Assembly (NCBI GenBank): GCA_017654935.2
Contig: CM065690.1
Coordinates: forward strand, 2,892,391 to 2,956,390
Length of the DNA stretch: 64,000 bases
Direction: 5' to 3'
From: Phymorhynchus buccinoides
Lineage: Eukaryota; Mollusca; Gastropoda; Neogastropoda; Raphitomidae
The position numbers and the translations under genes were made by a program. This document shows, one piece after another, positions 1-11,536 of the stretch. Below the pieces are notes generated by a model, which searched no databases, was not told the origin of the DNA, and saw only the letters and a list, made by a program, of their open reading frames with translations. Position 1 is the first letter of the stretch. Each line of letters starts with the position of its first letter.

Positions 1-2219
1 ACAGTGAGGATAACCACACTATGTGGTCACATGTACACATATATGCGAAGACATGCATTGGAGAAGGCCTTGACATGTAAAACGTCTTCGCACCACTCTT
101 CGTCTTACTGTCCAGTACAGTACATAGAACCCATTGCCACCGTGTGTAGATGGGCAACAGTCGTTAAAGCTCTCCAGGACAACGGTAATGACTTCAGGAC
201 AGGAACCATTGGCATCATGGTGTTACTCTGAACTGTTAAAACCATCAAAAGTTATAATACAGGAGATTGTACACGGGGGTCTGGAAAACATGTTTACTTA
301 CATTTTGATTTGTCTGAAATTGTTCCCTGCATTGCGGGACGCCCATAGCAACATCTTACTGTAGATGCACACTACCATTGGAGGCAGTGAAAGAGGACTT
401 GCCACACACAAGGATGCTGCAGAAGTGATCATCACGGAATCTGGACATCGTTTAAAATCACACACCAGAGAATAGGAGAGAGTGAGTGAAAGCGTGTTAG
501 TACAGATAAATGAGGGAGCCAAGAGGTGCCCTGCTTTGTGGAATCAAAGACGAGGAAGGTAGAGGTTTGATTAGAGAGGAAACATTGGGTGTAGAATGTT
601 GTTGGACCACAGTTCCGGACTTTTACTACCACATGCTAAATGCTTGTATGTCACTTCACCATCTGGCATGTGTAAAAGAGTAGGGTTTCTCATCAGTGAT
701 TCTCGGCACTGGATTCGGGATTCCTTTTGTGATAATCAGTGGTCATGCTGCGTCCTTATTTCACAAATGACCCCACATAGTTCGGTCGACGAATCAAAAA
801 AAGGTAATTTCATCGTTCAGGTAAACTGCAGGGGACGTTCGATGCAATATAGAATAAATAATTACTACTGCATCAAAAAATGATGGAAAAAGACAGTATT
901 GTCTGCGCTATATACTGTAAAATGTACATAACAGGCAAAAGATTGTACCACTTTTTATGCCAGCGGCAATATATTCCAAACTTCCAGAATCGACGTGATT
1001 TTGTTTCACCAGAATACTATACGGGTTAAAATACACACGAAGGAAAGGTGACAAGCCCTCCTTGGTTTTTACCAATACTCGTCACTTTCATTCTTCTTAT
1101 GGGGAGACATGGTAAATTGTAGCATCGGCCACACATGGCCACCATTCCTGGCAGTCCTCACTGCTGAAGAACAGCGTTCCTGTTCATCTCGTCCAATCTT
1201 CACAACTCTGTCACCAGGTGGCACCCAAGTGATGCTGGAAGCTGGGAGTAGTTACACAGAGCAATTCCACTGGAAACTCAGGACAGCCTGTGGGGCTGCG
1301 TTTGAGAGGAAAAAGAAAGAAAAATTGAAAACGTCGATAGACGGTCTGAGCGGCGCTGCTTCTTCCGATTGTGTGTTGTCGGTTGAATGGTGGTCGCTGG
1401 CCAGCTCGGTGAGAAAGAATTTGTCGTGATCACCGTAGTACATGTGAAGCTGCATCAGGATGAACTTATTCCTGACTCCAGAATCGTACTACTACAACTG
1501 GGTGAGGAGATTTATACGAAACGTTGTTGTTAAGTAGCGGTACAGATTTACGCTTTGCTGCTTACGAGTCTGATAAACTGGGTCATAAAGAAATCGCTCA
1601 ACAGGTACAGGTATGTGCTGTGAAAGTTGTTCCTTGTCAGTGCACTTCGTTTCCCACGGGATGTAGCCACAGGAAGAGAAGTCATACAAGGGACTAGGCT
1701 GGATCTAGGGTGCGTGTGGGAAAGTGTGAAAGTTTAAAAAATGGTAGGGAGGAGTGGTAATAATTATTAAAATTTAAAGGTGATGCTTTTATTCTTGTCG
1801 TATATTATGATTTAGATTACGTTGTACACCATTGTTGACATTATATCATAATTATTTTATATCACTTGAGTTATACAGGGCATCATACGCGTAAGCACCA
1901 CTAGTGTTGGTGTGTCTTATTATGATGTTGTACTAGATCCCAACGCATTATGTAAATTAATGTATAATGAAACAGGTTAGAAATACGTGCTGTGGAAAAG
2001 TCGAATTATACCAAGACAGCAGTAGTGTAAGAACGCAAAAACAGATTTTGAGCAAAGCAAAAATATCTGAAACATGAACATCAAGGCAAGAAACGTAACC
2101 ATTTGCGAAGACAGGGAAGGCGGAAAAGCAGAATTGTGCATTCTCAAGCAAACAAGCAGAAATTGGCCAATGATGCGTTTATTATGATGTGTTAATCCAA
2201 TTCCTGACGTAGGGACATT
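1..2219. other. Unassigned sequence without a recognisable gene
   Basis: I recognise no gene or repeat family here. Open frames exist on both strands around 1109-1455 (106 codons on plus from 1109; 67 codons on minus from 1455), but they overlap each other, show no motif I know, and have no convincing flanking splice sites. The rest is AT-rich and broken by stops in all frames. An unrecognised exon at 1109-1455 cannot be excluded. Confidence 0.4.
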
Positions 2220-2224
2220 AATGT

Positions 2225-2790
2225 GTAATTCAGCCTTTAACCCTTTCCCCCCGATTCAGTGCCAAGGGTATTTTGATTGCGGACATATAATTTTGAAAAT
2301 AGTCATGTATTGTATATATTTTATCATGAATTTTTTTTTATAGGGTATGCAATTTATGAAACAAGCATGAAATTTAGCTGTATTTTCGTATGGCGTGTTT
2401 ATAACTTCTCACGTGGGGACATTTTAATTCAGCTTTAACCCTTCAGTGCCAAGGGCATTTTGATCGCGGACAGGTATAATTTAAAAATAACTCCAGTGTT
2501 GGGTATTTCCATGTGAAAGCAGGAAATTTGGCATGATAGATTCTTATGTGTGTTTACCAATTTCTGACGTAGGGACATTGGCTATTTGCTTAACCCCCTT
2601 CAGTGCCAGCGGTATTTTTTTATTTGATCGCCAAAACAGTTATTTGTTTTAAAACAAATTCTAATCTTGGGCAAATTTTATGTAACAAGCATGAAATTTG
2701 GCATGCTGGTTCTTAGGGTGTGTAATCCACTTCTGTGTAGGGTATCTTTGGTTTCAGCCTTTAACCCCTCAGTGCCAAAGGCATTTTGAT
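2225..2790. repeat. Degenerate tandem repeat, four units of about 155-210 bp
   Basis: A core reading roughly TTTAACCCTTCAGTGCCAA followed by GGGCATTTTGAT recurs near 2236, 2436, 2592 and 2761. Each unit continues with an AT-rich stretch, then ACAAGCATGAAATTTGGCAT-like sequence, then ATTTCTGACGTAGGGACATT. Units differ by many substitutions and small indels, so the array is old or poorly resolved. No coding potential. Confidence 0.8.
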
Positions 2791-2861
2791 AGCAGAATTT
2801 TCATTCAACAAAACATTATTATGCTCAATGAAAATCAATGACTTGGGACTTGAATTGACAC

Positions 2862-3086
2862 ATGATGAACACTACACAAACACGAACGCAAGCAAGCAAA
2901 CGCACGCGCACGCACACGCACACCACACACACACACACACACCACACAAACACACACACACACCATTACACACACACACACACCACACATACACACAACC
3001 GCACACGCACGCCACACGCACGCACACACACACACCACACACACACACACACACCACCCACAGACACACACACACACACAGAAAGG
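2862..3086. repeat. Interrupted (CA)n microsatellite
   Basis: About 220 bp of CA repeat with frequent CACCAC and ACGC interruptions. All six frames stay open for long distances only because CA/TG repeats rarely form stops, so the His/Thr- and Cys/Val-rich open frames are artefacts. The single-base interruptions look like long-read slippage as much as true mutation. Confidence 0.95.
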
Positions 3087-3138
3087 AGAAAAGGGGGGAC
3101 ACTGAATAGGGAATACAAATAACACTATTTGCTGCCCT

Positions 3139-3299
3139 TACTATTACTACTGCCTGCTGATGCTGCTGCTACTTGCTATACTACTAATACTACTCTACTA
3201 CTACTATACTACTATACTCCTACTATACTACTGTGCTGCTACTACTACTACTACTACTACTATTCTACTACTATACTAACTACTACTACTACTCACTAC
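3139..3299. repeat. Imperfect (CTA)n trinucleotide tract
   Basis: ACT/CTA triplets dominate 160 bp, interrupted by ATACTA and GCTGCT. A second tract of the same triplet lies at 3895-4034, about 600 bp away, so the pair flanks the intervening retroposon tail. Confidence 0.9.
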
Positions 3300-3300
3300 T

Positions 3301-3364
3301 AAATAATAATAATTTAATAAGGCTTAGATAGCGCATAATCTTGCCAAAGCAACTCAATGCGCGT
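3301..3364 (-). mobile_element. 3' tail of a SINE/LINE-type retroposon, minus orientation
   Basis: On the minus strand the segment reads CGCGCATTGAGTTGC, then TTATGCGCTATCTAAG, then (ATT)n. A GCGC-containing hairpin-like block followed by an (ATT)n tail is typical of retroposon 3' ends in many marine invertebrates. The body would lie above 3364 but I could not delimit it or find a tRNA-like head. Confidence 0.5.
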
Positions 3365-3894
3365 TTTCACTCACCATTCGTACAAACACTTTATAACAGA
3401 CTGGTTCCACGTATCCTCACCATACATCTCTATGAAAAATTACTACTTAGAAAAGCATTTGCATATAATCATAACACAACACACTAACACCCACCTCCCT
3501 TCACACACCCCACCTCAACCATCACCCACCCCCCACCCATCTCCGCCCCCCTACTCCCCCCCCACCCCATACACCCCCACGACGCGCACGCGGTGTAACC
3601 GCATACTCAACGTTTCAATGAGCGGGAGACAGGAGTGGGGAAGGATATAGACGTTACAGAGAGAAAGCTTTCCGAAGAAGTGGTTTTTAGTTGGGACTGA
3701 AGGAAGGAAGGAGTGACTGGTACGGTATGCGTCAGGGAGGATAATTCCAAACGTTGAGTTAGAGCAACAAACAAAACGCTCTCTCACCCGAAAGATTTCA
3801 AGAACCGCTAGGAACTTAGAAGTGACCGGAAGAAGAACGAAGAGTACGAGAGCTTTGGTAGTGCAGAGAGACGAGAGAGGTATTGAGGAAGAAT

Positions 3895-4034
3895 TTGCAA
3901 AAGTGACTACTAATGCTGCTGCTACTGCTACTGCTATGCTACTATACACTACTACTACTGCTACTACTACTACTACTACTACTTACTACTACTACTACTA
4001 CTATACTTTACTACTATACTACTAAACTACTATT
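3895..4034. repeat. (ACT)n trinucleotide tract
   Basis: Roughly 140 bp of CTACTA/TACTAC repeats with ATA interruptions, matching the tract at 3139-3299. The intervening 3365-3894 stretch holds a C-rich run (3485-3590) and no gene I can support. The 132-codon minus frame over 3551-3949 is low-complexity at both ends and was not called. Confidence 0.85.
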
Positions 4035-4765
4035 ACATAAACAGCTGGTAATTGTCACGACAATCTGAATGTCGTGTGATACTTTCCAGTTAAGCCAATA
4101 ATCACAGCTCAAAAACAAATTTGATATAGCAATCAGATGGTCTTTCTGGGTAATAGGAGAGAGAGACTTGTATTTGCCTTGTACTATCGAAAAAACTGTT
4201 TATGTGTGATCGTGTGTGTTCGCGGCATTAGGTATATGACATGGTCGCGCAATTGGTATGTGAATGGCGCGCAATGGTCTGTCAAAATCGGATGACACCA
4301 TGGTCGCGCTTTTTTTTTTTTCCTCAAAAGGCGCGCTAATGGTCTGTACCGCTCGCCCCCCTAACAACACCGTACCAGGGATTTTCTTTTAGCAGGAATA
4401 AATGGAGAGGAGAGAAAAAAAACAATAACCTTAAAACATAGCATACCCAGCCAATGAAATACAGGCCATTAGTCGTATTTGGTCCTTTTATGGAGGGCTC
4501 AACATACAGAGGTTCGATGATACATACGTATCAATGTAAATGAAAGACGACAGACAGCAAGCAAATAGTAAAGAGTTCAAAATGAAAGAGAAGACTGAGG
4601 TGAAAATTAAGATATAAAGAAGACTGAGTAGAACTCATTCTAGAGACAGAAAAAAAAAGAGAGGGCAATAGTACTGACAACAAGTTGAGAGAAGAATGCT
4701 GAGTAAGTGTTAACTCTAAGGAAAGTAAATGCGTACAAAAAGCTAGAAAAATTTGACTTGTCAGA
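4035..4765. other. Intergenic stretch; short GGCGCGC direct repeat
   Basis: No gene seen. Within 4225-4355 the motif GGCGCGC(T)AATGGTCTGT occurs twice about 65 bp apart, next to further GGTCGCGC blocks and a T-run, giving a local GC-rich repeat in AT-rich sequence. Confidence 0.4.
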
Positions 4766-4770
4766 GAGCT

Positions 4771-4920
4771 TCACACACACACAGCCGTGCAACGCGCACG
4801 CACACGCGCGCGCACGCACGCACGCACACACGCGCGCACGCACACGCACACGCACGCCACGCACACACACACACAACACACACACACACACCACACACAC
4901 GCAGACACGCACACAAACAA
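4771..4920. repeat. (CA)n/(CG)n alternating purine-pyrimidine tract
   Basis: CACACA grades into GCGCGCGCACGCACGC and back. Strict purine-pyrimidine alternation over more than 100 bp with a CG-rich core is a sequence with strong Z-DNA propensity (established property of CG/CA alternation). Open frames across it are low-complexity artefacts. Confidence 0.9.
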
Positions 4921-5225
4921 ATACATATGCATAAGCAATGTACATAGCCAAACAAGAATATCAAGCATATTATGCAGAGACTCGTGGAGGGGGCAGGGTC
5001 GTCCAGCTCCCCGTATGAGGACGAGGCATCAAGCCACTGCCCCTTCCGCTTCAAGAATCCATTTCCATTTTGAAAGGGAGGGGGTGAGCGCATAGAAGCT
5101 GAGCAGGCTCGCTCCGGCTAATTCAGTAAACTTTCTGCAGAGATAATTGCATGAAGCAGGCCTGCCAGCTCAAAAACATGGCTACAATCCCCGGACTTCC
5201 AGTCAGTCCATAAGAGGTTTGTCCT

Positions 5226-5400
5226 TCTTCCCTCTCTCTCTGCACTCTCTCCCTCTCTCTCCCTCTCTCTCTCTCCCGCTGTCTCTTTTCTCCCCCCCTC
5301 TCTCTCTCTCCCTCTCTCTCTCACCTCTCTCCTCTCTCTCTCTCTCTCTCTCTTTTTCTTCCTCTCCTTCTCTCTCTATCTACTCTATCCTCCTATCTCT

Positions 5401-5447
<47 letters not shown>

Positions 5448-5456
5448 CTATCTCTA

Positions 5457-5488
<32 letters not shown>
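5226..5488. repeat. (CT)n pyrimidine tract
   Basis: About 260 bp of CT repeat with CCCT and TTTT interruptions. The Ser/Leu-rich 153-codon open frame over it (5147-5608) is a repeat artefact. Confidence 0.95.
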
Positions 5489-5491
<3 letters not shown>

Positions 5492-5673
5492 AACACACTC
5501 ACTTGGAATGCCAAGCTATTCATTTCAAGTCATGAGAGTCCCGTTCGAGTTACCTATCAATTCAATGACAGTGAGTCACGGCAGATCCTAACGAGACCAA
5601 TTGATTAATTTAGGAGAACACGAGCTCTTAACGACCCACCAGCTCCTCTGATCTATGGCCCCTACTCCCTAAT

Positions 5674-7474
5674 TTATTCTTTCTTTGGAGCAGGCCCTGG
5701 TGGTGTACCGCCTGGCGCTGATGATGCTGCGCTGGCGGGGCCTGCTGCGATGGAGGCGTCGGTTTGCTGGTTCCACTCCACTACAGTCCTTACGAAGAAA
5801 GAGTTCTTGTACTGATCTGTGAGGCATGATCTTACTTTAAAGCCGCGGGAATTACATACAGCTTGTCTCCTCACGATGTTATCACTTGTACAATCCGTGA
5901 AGTGTGTCTGTCTGATCCTACGACGGTCGGAGGCAACTGGGGTTAGGAAGGCCTCAGAAGGCAATGCTTGGAATTTGTCCTTCAGCTATCTTGTACAGCA
6001 GGTTTAGACGCTGCTTGCTCCGCCGTTCCTCAAGTGATGTAAGGCCCAAGTCAGCTAGCATCTTTGAGACGCAGCCCGGATTCCTAGACTTGTAGTCCTT
6101 GGTGATGAAGCGGGCTGCCTGTCTCTGAATTCGCTCCAACCTGTCCACGTCCTGTTTGTTGTATGGATCCCACACTGTTGCTGCGTATTCTAGTCTGGAT
6201 CTGACTAGTGAGATGTAGGCAAGGCGTCTGCTCTCAGGAGGGCAGTTTCGTAGATTTCTGCGCAGGAATCCCACCATAGATCCAGCTTTCTTGCAGATTT
6301 GGTTGATGTGGGTGGTCCATTTCATGTCCGCTGACAGCTGGACTCCAAGGTACTGGCTGTGTTGGACTTGCTGCAAGGGGGTGCCGTTTAGCTTGTATAG
6401 GTACTTGGACTTCTGCCGGACGGGAAGGATGGTACACTTGGATGCATTAAAACGCATTCCCCAAGTTTTGGCCCAGTTCTCAAGGTTTTGAAGATCTTCT
6501 TGTAAGGTGATGTGGTCCTGAAAGTTTGTTATTTTGCGGTATAGGAGGCAGTCATCAGCAAATAGCCTCACAGTTGATTTTACACTTTCCGGCAGGTCAT
6601 TCAGGTGGCACAGGAACAGTAATGGGCCCAGGACTGTGCCTTGAGGAACGCCCGATTCCACCACCACTTCTTCTGATGTTTCGCCTTCCAGTACCACTTT
6701 CATCTTTCGTTGGGTTAGGAAACTTGTGATCCAGGTGTGGATGGGTCCTCGGACACCGTAGTGGTCCAGTTTGTGTAGCAACTTGCCATGGGGCACCGTA
6801 TCAAACGCCTTGCTGAGGTCAAGGATGGCTACATCTACTTGCTTCTTGGTGTCAAAGGACTCGAGGAGATCGTTTACTGTGGTCAGAAGCTGGGTCTCAC
6901 AAGAAAAGCCTGATCTGAACCCATGGTGTTTGTTGGTCAGGATGCTGCGTTTTTCCAGATGGTTTCGGAGATGGTGGGATATGATATGCTCTAGTATGTT
7001 GCAGGCTACAGAGGTCAGAGAGACTGGTCGGTAATTTTCTGCTCTGTTTCTGTCTCCCTTTTTGAAGACCGAAGCGATGTTTGCCGTAAGCCAGTCCCTA
7101 GGAAGCTGCCCTGATTGGATAGAGCGATTATAGATACAGGTTAGAATTGGGGCGATAGTTTGAGAGCAGGTTTTAAGTATCTTGCTTGGTATCATGTCTG
7201 GTCATGAGGCCTTAGAAGAGTTTAAATTCCTTAATAGTTTTTCAACTCCGTTGACATCAATACGGAGGAGGTCCAGGTCTGGGTAAGGAGGTTCAGGCAT
7301 ATCTGGGGGTGGCGAGTTGTCGTCTTTGGTGAATACCGAACTAAACTGATTCAGTAGGATGCTTGCTTTGGCGTGGCTTTTACTGAGTAAGTTCAGTCCA
7401 TCCTTCAGGGGTGCGACACCTACATTATCTTGACGTTTCGACTTGACGTAGCGCCAGAAGGGTTTTGAGTGAAT
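5674..7474 (-). pseudogene. Non-LTR retrotransposon reverse transcriptase, 5'-truncated, near-intact
   Basis: Minus-strand ORF2-like sequence of a Jockey/CR1-type non-LTR retrotransposon, which would encode the reverse transcriptase used in target-primed copying. The main open stretch (7195 down to 5954, 413 codons) carries the finger motif FKKGDRNRAENYRPVSLTS, motif A DLSKAFDTV near residue 126, SGVPQGTVLGP near 181-191 and the catalytic FADD at 212-215. The same frame continues upstream past a single TGA at 7202-7204 (between KAS and PDM) with a typical linker beginning HSKPFWRYVK near 7470, where similarity stops, so the endonuclease is missing. At about 5960 a one-base shift moves the frame to the C-terminal part, which ends with the family-typical NSFF-x-RTVVEWNQ and stops at 5674. 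So it is truncated, with one stop and one frameshift, and could be young or blurred by sequencing error. Clade assignment is from general resemblance only. Confidence 0.93.
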
Positions 7475-7477
7475 TGG

Positions 7478-7514
7478 CCGGAAGTGGCCGGAAGTCTTTG
7501 AAGTGTCCGGAAGT
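7478..7514. promoter_or_regulatory. Three CCGGAAGT (ETS-like) motifs at the LINE 5' breakpoint
   Basis: CCGGAAGT occurs at 7478, 7488 and 7507, immediately outside the point where reverse transcriptase similarity ends. CCGGAAGT is the core recognised by ETS-family factors. Clustering could be functional or a simple short tandem repeat. There is no supporting gene start here. Confidence 0.3.
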
Positions 7515-7526
7515 GACCGGGGAAAA

Positions 7527-7586
7527 AATGTTTATATTTAGATGGACAGGGAAATGGAATGTTTATATTTAGATGGACAGGGAGTA
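7527..7586. repeat. Tandem duplication of about 32 bp
   Basis: AATGTTTATATTTAGATGG followed by ACAGGG occurs twice in direct succession, differing only at the joins. Confidence 0.85.
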
Positions 7587-7664
7587 CATTAATATGTTGG
7601 ACGTGAAGTCAATAAAAAAACAGAAAGAAAATTTAGAAACTGCTGATCATGCCTCGTCTCTCTC

Positions 7665-8290
7665 TGTGTGCGGTGTTGTGTGTGTGTGTGTGTGTGTTGT
7701 GTGTGTGTGTGGTGTGGTGTGGTGGTGTGTGGGGTGTGGTGTGTGTGTGTGTGTGTGTGTGTGTGTTTAAGAAAGTGGTTGAGTTATTCTGCTTGCTCTG
7801 TTTTTTCACGGGCTTGCAACCATTTACTGAGGACGTGGAGGAGGAGGGGAGGAGGAGATGGAGGAGAATGGAGGAGTGGAGGAAGGAGGAGTTGGAAAGT
7901 TACCACATATGTACCGTACCCATTATGACTGTATGTGTTGAGAAGGAAAGAGAAGGGAAATTAGAGATGTCACCATCTGGTGCGGTAACCGGAAAAGAGA
8001 AGTTGTGGAATGTAAGAGCTAGGATCTGTGAGGAAGAAGGGAAGTAATTCAAGTGTGTGTGTGTGGGGGGGGGGGGGGGGGGGAGAGTATATTAAAGAAT
8101 GTGGTGGTTCTGCCACATGCTCTGTGTTTCACGGGGCTTGCAACCGTTTACTGAGGAAGAGGAGGAGAGAGGGAGGAGGGAATGAGGAGGAGGAGGGAAT
8201 GAGGAGAGGAGGGAAGGAGGAATGGAGGAGTGAAAACCGTTACACATATGGTACCCATAACCCATTATGACGTATGTGTTGAGTATGTGT
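7665..8290. repeat. Two-copy segmental tandem duplication (GT run + GGA-rich block)
   Basis: Copy A (about 7665-7955) and copy B (about 8048-8285) share the order: GT/G run, TTCTGC, ...GCTCTGT, TTCACGGGGCTTGCAACC, TTTACTGAGGA, a GGA-rich purine block, and a TACACATATG...CCCATTATGAC end. Copy B has a 19-base G run (8065-8083) where copy A has GT repeats. Open frames here are low-complexity. Confidence 0.8.
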
Positions 8291-8679
8291 TCATATAAGC
8301 TCATCCAAATCAACATTCAAGCACTGAAAGCATGGCGGGATTGATCTTTTTGCCATATAAGGAACATCGAAACAAATCAAGCACTGGAAAGGCATGCGGG
8401 AGTTGTCTCACATCACATTACTTTGACCTGAAGTCAAGTACTTTGACCTTGGAGTCCAGTGGCTAAAAATGAAGCACGGCCGTCATTCTAGATGTAATAG
8501 GTGACTTGAAGTCCAGAAAAGAAACAACCCCCCACCATAATCCGAAACGCACTGGACTCTTAAAATCTCTCATATGTGGCTCCAGTGCCATGGCCCCAGT
8601 AAGCCGCTCCAGCCGGCGGGTAAACCATGATGAGGATAGCGTTTCCAATGCACTACTTGGGGCGGATGGGCAGCTGCGG
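8291..8679. other. Spacer with short TTTGACCT repeats
   Basis: No gene supported. ACTTTGACCTGAAGTC and ACTTTGACCTTGGAGTCC lie about 23 bp apart near 8421-8455. A 91-codon open frame starting at 8506 runs into the RNase H remnant described next and may contain its decayed N-terminal part. Confidence 0.35.
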
Positions 8680-8965
8680 CCTAACGGCCCAGAGCCGGAG
8701 GGGTCTCAAGACAGACTCAAACGGCCAGGTGGACAGACAGCAGTGGAGTACATCAAGGGCAAGATGCCACCAAGACTGTAGTTTCGGACCGACTCCAAGG
8801 CAGCTCTTCAGTCACTGAATTATGATGCCCCGGACAGGAAACCAGAAGCTACAGAAGGACTGTTCTCCTCCTGGGGAGCCACTGTAGTCCTGCAGTGGAT
8901 CCCTGCCCACTGCGGAATTCAATAGGAAATGTGAGGCGACACCAAACTGGCAAGATGGATGAGAC
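8680..8965 (+). pseudogene. RNase H domain fragment of a retrotransposon
   Basis: In one plus frame from 8782 the sequence reads FRTDSKAALQSL and, 33 codons later, VVLQWIPAHCGI (8883-8918), matching the TDS and QWIPAHCGI-x-GNE-x-AD signatures of the RNase H domain at the C-terminus of many non-LTR elements. The GNE-x-AD part is broken by stops and an indel (8919-8945). Upstream, PGGQTAVEYI in the frame open to 8781 resembles the preceding RNase H strand. It is an isolated fragment with no reverse transcriptase attached on this strand. Confidence 0.65.
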
Positions 8966-9002
8966 CTTAGCACTGCCAGATTGATCACAGAGATATATAT
9001 GG

Positions 9003-9998
9003 TAATCATCAGCCGATTCAGTAGTTTAGGCTATGTAAGCCCCTAAACACAACATTCAAATGCTGCTGCGCTCATCATCATCCGTTCAGTAGGTAGTTAG
9101 TAAAGTAAAGCACTTACTACTCAAAGGTTGCTGCACAAACATCATCAGCCATTCAATAGTTTGTGTATGTAAAGGCTACATCACCAAGGCATCATCATAT
9201 CAGCCGTTCGGTAGAGTAGGCTATGTAAACTAAAACATAACTGCAACTCAAAGGATGATAATCATCATCCATTTCGGTAGTTTAAGGCAATGTCAAAGTT
9301 ACATCCACAAGACAGCAGTAGCAGCAGCAGTCGTTCAGTAGCTTAGGCTAGTAAACCGAAAACATTATACACAAGAGTTTGATGAGCATCATCATCATCC
9401 GTTCAGAGTTTAGAGTTTTGAAAAGGCAAACAACAAGAGTACATCATCATCATCAACATCATCATCATCATCATCATCCCATCATCATCATCATCATCAT
9501 CAGAGTCATCATCCGAGAGATTAGCTATGAAAACAACAATAGACTATACTCAAAGGCTCCTGCACACTACTAGTGTTCCATTCAGTTTAGTTTTAGTTTT
9601 GAAAAGGTAACTATCATCAAGATCAATCAGCATCAGCAGCCAGTCTTTACACAAATGTGGTGCTATAAACGAAAAACACGACTACCACGCAAAGGCTGCT
9701 GTGCATCATCAATCATCATCCAGTTCAGTAATTTAGGCTACGTAAACTAAAATGCTATTATTCAAAGGTTGTTGAACATCATCATCATCCGCTCAGTATA
9801 GCTTAGGCTATGCCAAGATGACATCATCAAGAGTATTGTCATCACCAGCCATTCAATTGGTTAGGCTATAACAAGGTTGCATCACCATTGTAGAGGTGAT
9901 ATCACCAAGCGCATTGTCATCATCCTCTGTTCAGAAGCTTAGGCAATGTAAGCGAAAACCCTACTACTACCAGCCAAAGGCTGCTGCAGACAAAAAAT
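9003..9998. repeat. CATCAT-rich minisatellite, about 12 divergent units
   Basis: The recurring pattern is (CAT)n, then CCGTTCAGTAGTTTAGGCTA, TGTAAACTAAAAC, ACTACTCAAAGGCTGCTG and back to (CAT)n. Unit length varies from about 70 to 100 bp and units alternate between an ACTCAAAGGCTGCTG form and an ACATCACCAAG form, suggesting a two-part higher-order unit. No coding content. Confidence 0.85.
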
Positions 9999-10458
9999 AC
10001 AAGTGTTTTTGGTTTCTTCTTCTCCTCCCAAATACACACTCCAATAAACAATAAAACAATCAATAAAGCTTTAGGAGCCTGATGTAGAAAATGCTAATGC
10101 GTTGACAGCCGTCAGCTTATTAGTGGGAAGAGAGGTATTCCATCATCTTCAATGTTGCTTAAACAGACCCTGGTGTTTCCGCGTCTATCATCATAACTTG
10201 TTTAATATCAACCAACATTTTAAAAAATACCATGTCAATTAAAGCAGCAGCAACAACAACCAGCATCTTCATCTCTATTCCCACCTAATTTAACAAAGAT
10301 TATGTGTTGATAAAGTCATCCTCAAATTGTATTAAGTCGAACTACAAACGAAACATTTGTTTGCAAACTAACACCAATCATTTTCCTCATTATCACTCAG
10401 CCTCCTCATCTCCTCCAATTTCATTCCTTTTAACTGATAGCGCAGCGATCACATTGTC
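9999..10458. other. AT-rich spacer
   Basis: Contains pyrimidine-rich TTCTTCTTCTCCTCCC and an AATAAA-rich stretch (10043-10067). No gene or repeat family recognised; possibly 5' untranslated sequence of the following retroelement, but nothing proves it. Confidence 0.3.
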
Positions 10459-11536
10459 GTGAGATGCTTCACAACTCGATACAACCCCGTGTGCGATGAA
10501 ATTATTGGCTTACTCAATCTTATCCACATGGTCTGCAGAGGGAAACTGCAATGTTCCCTTTTCCTCCAGGCCTTGACTGCTCACAGTGGCCACAGTGTAC
10601 ATGATATGGTGCAACAACCTGCCCACCCACCTTTTTCAGGGCAACCTGACGATGCACAGGGTGGTTCATCAACATCAGTGCAAGGACAAGGTGAGCAGCA
10701 CGCACAGTCACGTGGAAGGGTGAACTTTTGTGCCCCAGAACCACGACGAATGGTTGAGCAGTCTTCTGAGATTGAGGAGTCCCCGATGCATTCTGATCTT
10801 CCCTAACCACAGCCAGAACAGCTGCCACAAATTTCAGATCTTACAGCCAGTGACTCCATAGTAAATCCAAAATGCTCAGAGAAAGACAAGAACACGAACA
10901 GCAATTCACAGTCTTCACTTCAAAACGCAATGGACAAGGATGTTGCTGGTGCAACAGGCATGTCAACAGGTGATGGCCCAACAGGACCCATTCCAGGGCC
11001 TGGTGGATGACGATGAGCAGACACAGTCAAAACGTCATCAGCTCTATCCAAGGTCAAGCCATCCAACAGATGAGCAATCGCAGCCTTCGTGACGCCGTCA
11101 CAGGATGTGGTTCAGGACACCAATAAAGCATGCAATGGCACACTACAGATGTTCAGGTGAGGGTCATAGTAACACTGAGGATACAACAAAGGACAGCGCA
11201 AATGATAGTCGCATGAGCTAAGACTTCCAACACTGTTCTGAAGCTGGACAACAAAACACACCACAGATAAAGGCTAACATCGGACAGCCCATTCACAAAC
11301 AGGACAGCGGCCCCTTCATAGCGACACTAGATGGATCAAAAGGACCTGCTGCCAGCCAAAATCACAAATGGTGGCAGCACAAAACAGTCCGGCTTACCTC
11401 CCAAGCCCCCCCCTTCATCCCCCAAAAATGATCAACAGAAACAAATAGGGAGCAGGCCAAGACCCATACCACAGACGAAAGCCAACAGGTGGAGTCTATT
11501 GTAAAAGGAACAGAAATTAGCAGGAAACATTAAATT
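10459..11536 (+). pseudogene. Gln/Ser/Thr-rich leader region of a decayed non-LTR element
   Basis: A 115-codon frame (10459-10806) rich in Gln, Ser, Pro and His is followed, with several frame changes, by further polar Gln/Asp/Ser/Thr-rich stretches to about 11520. The last of these reads without a stop from about 11440 into the start of the endonuclease-like domain at 11537, so it probably formed the N-terminal part of the same polyprotein or an ORF1. No zinc knuckle or RRM is visible. Assignment rests on position and composition only. Confidence 0.45.

Noticed and set aside
6234..7034. Plus and minus frames of 66-87 codons inside the reverse transcriptase
   Set aside because: Shadow frames of the minus-strand reverse transcriptase, which alone shows conserved motifs.
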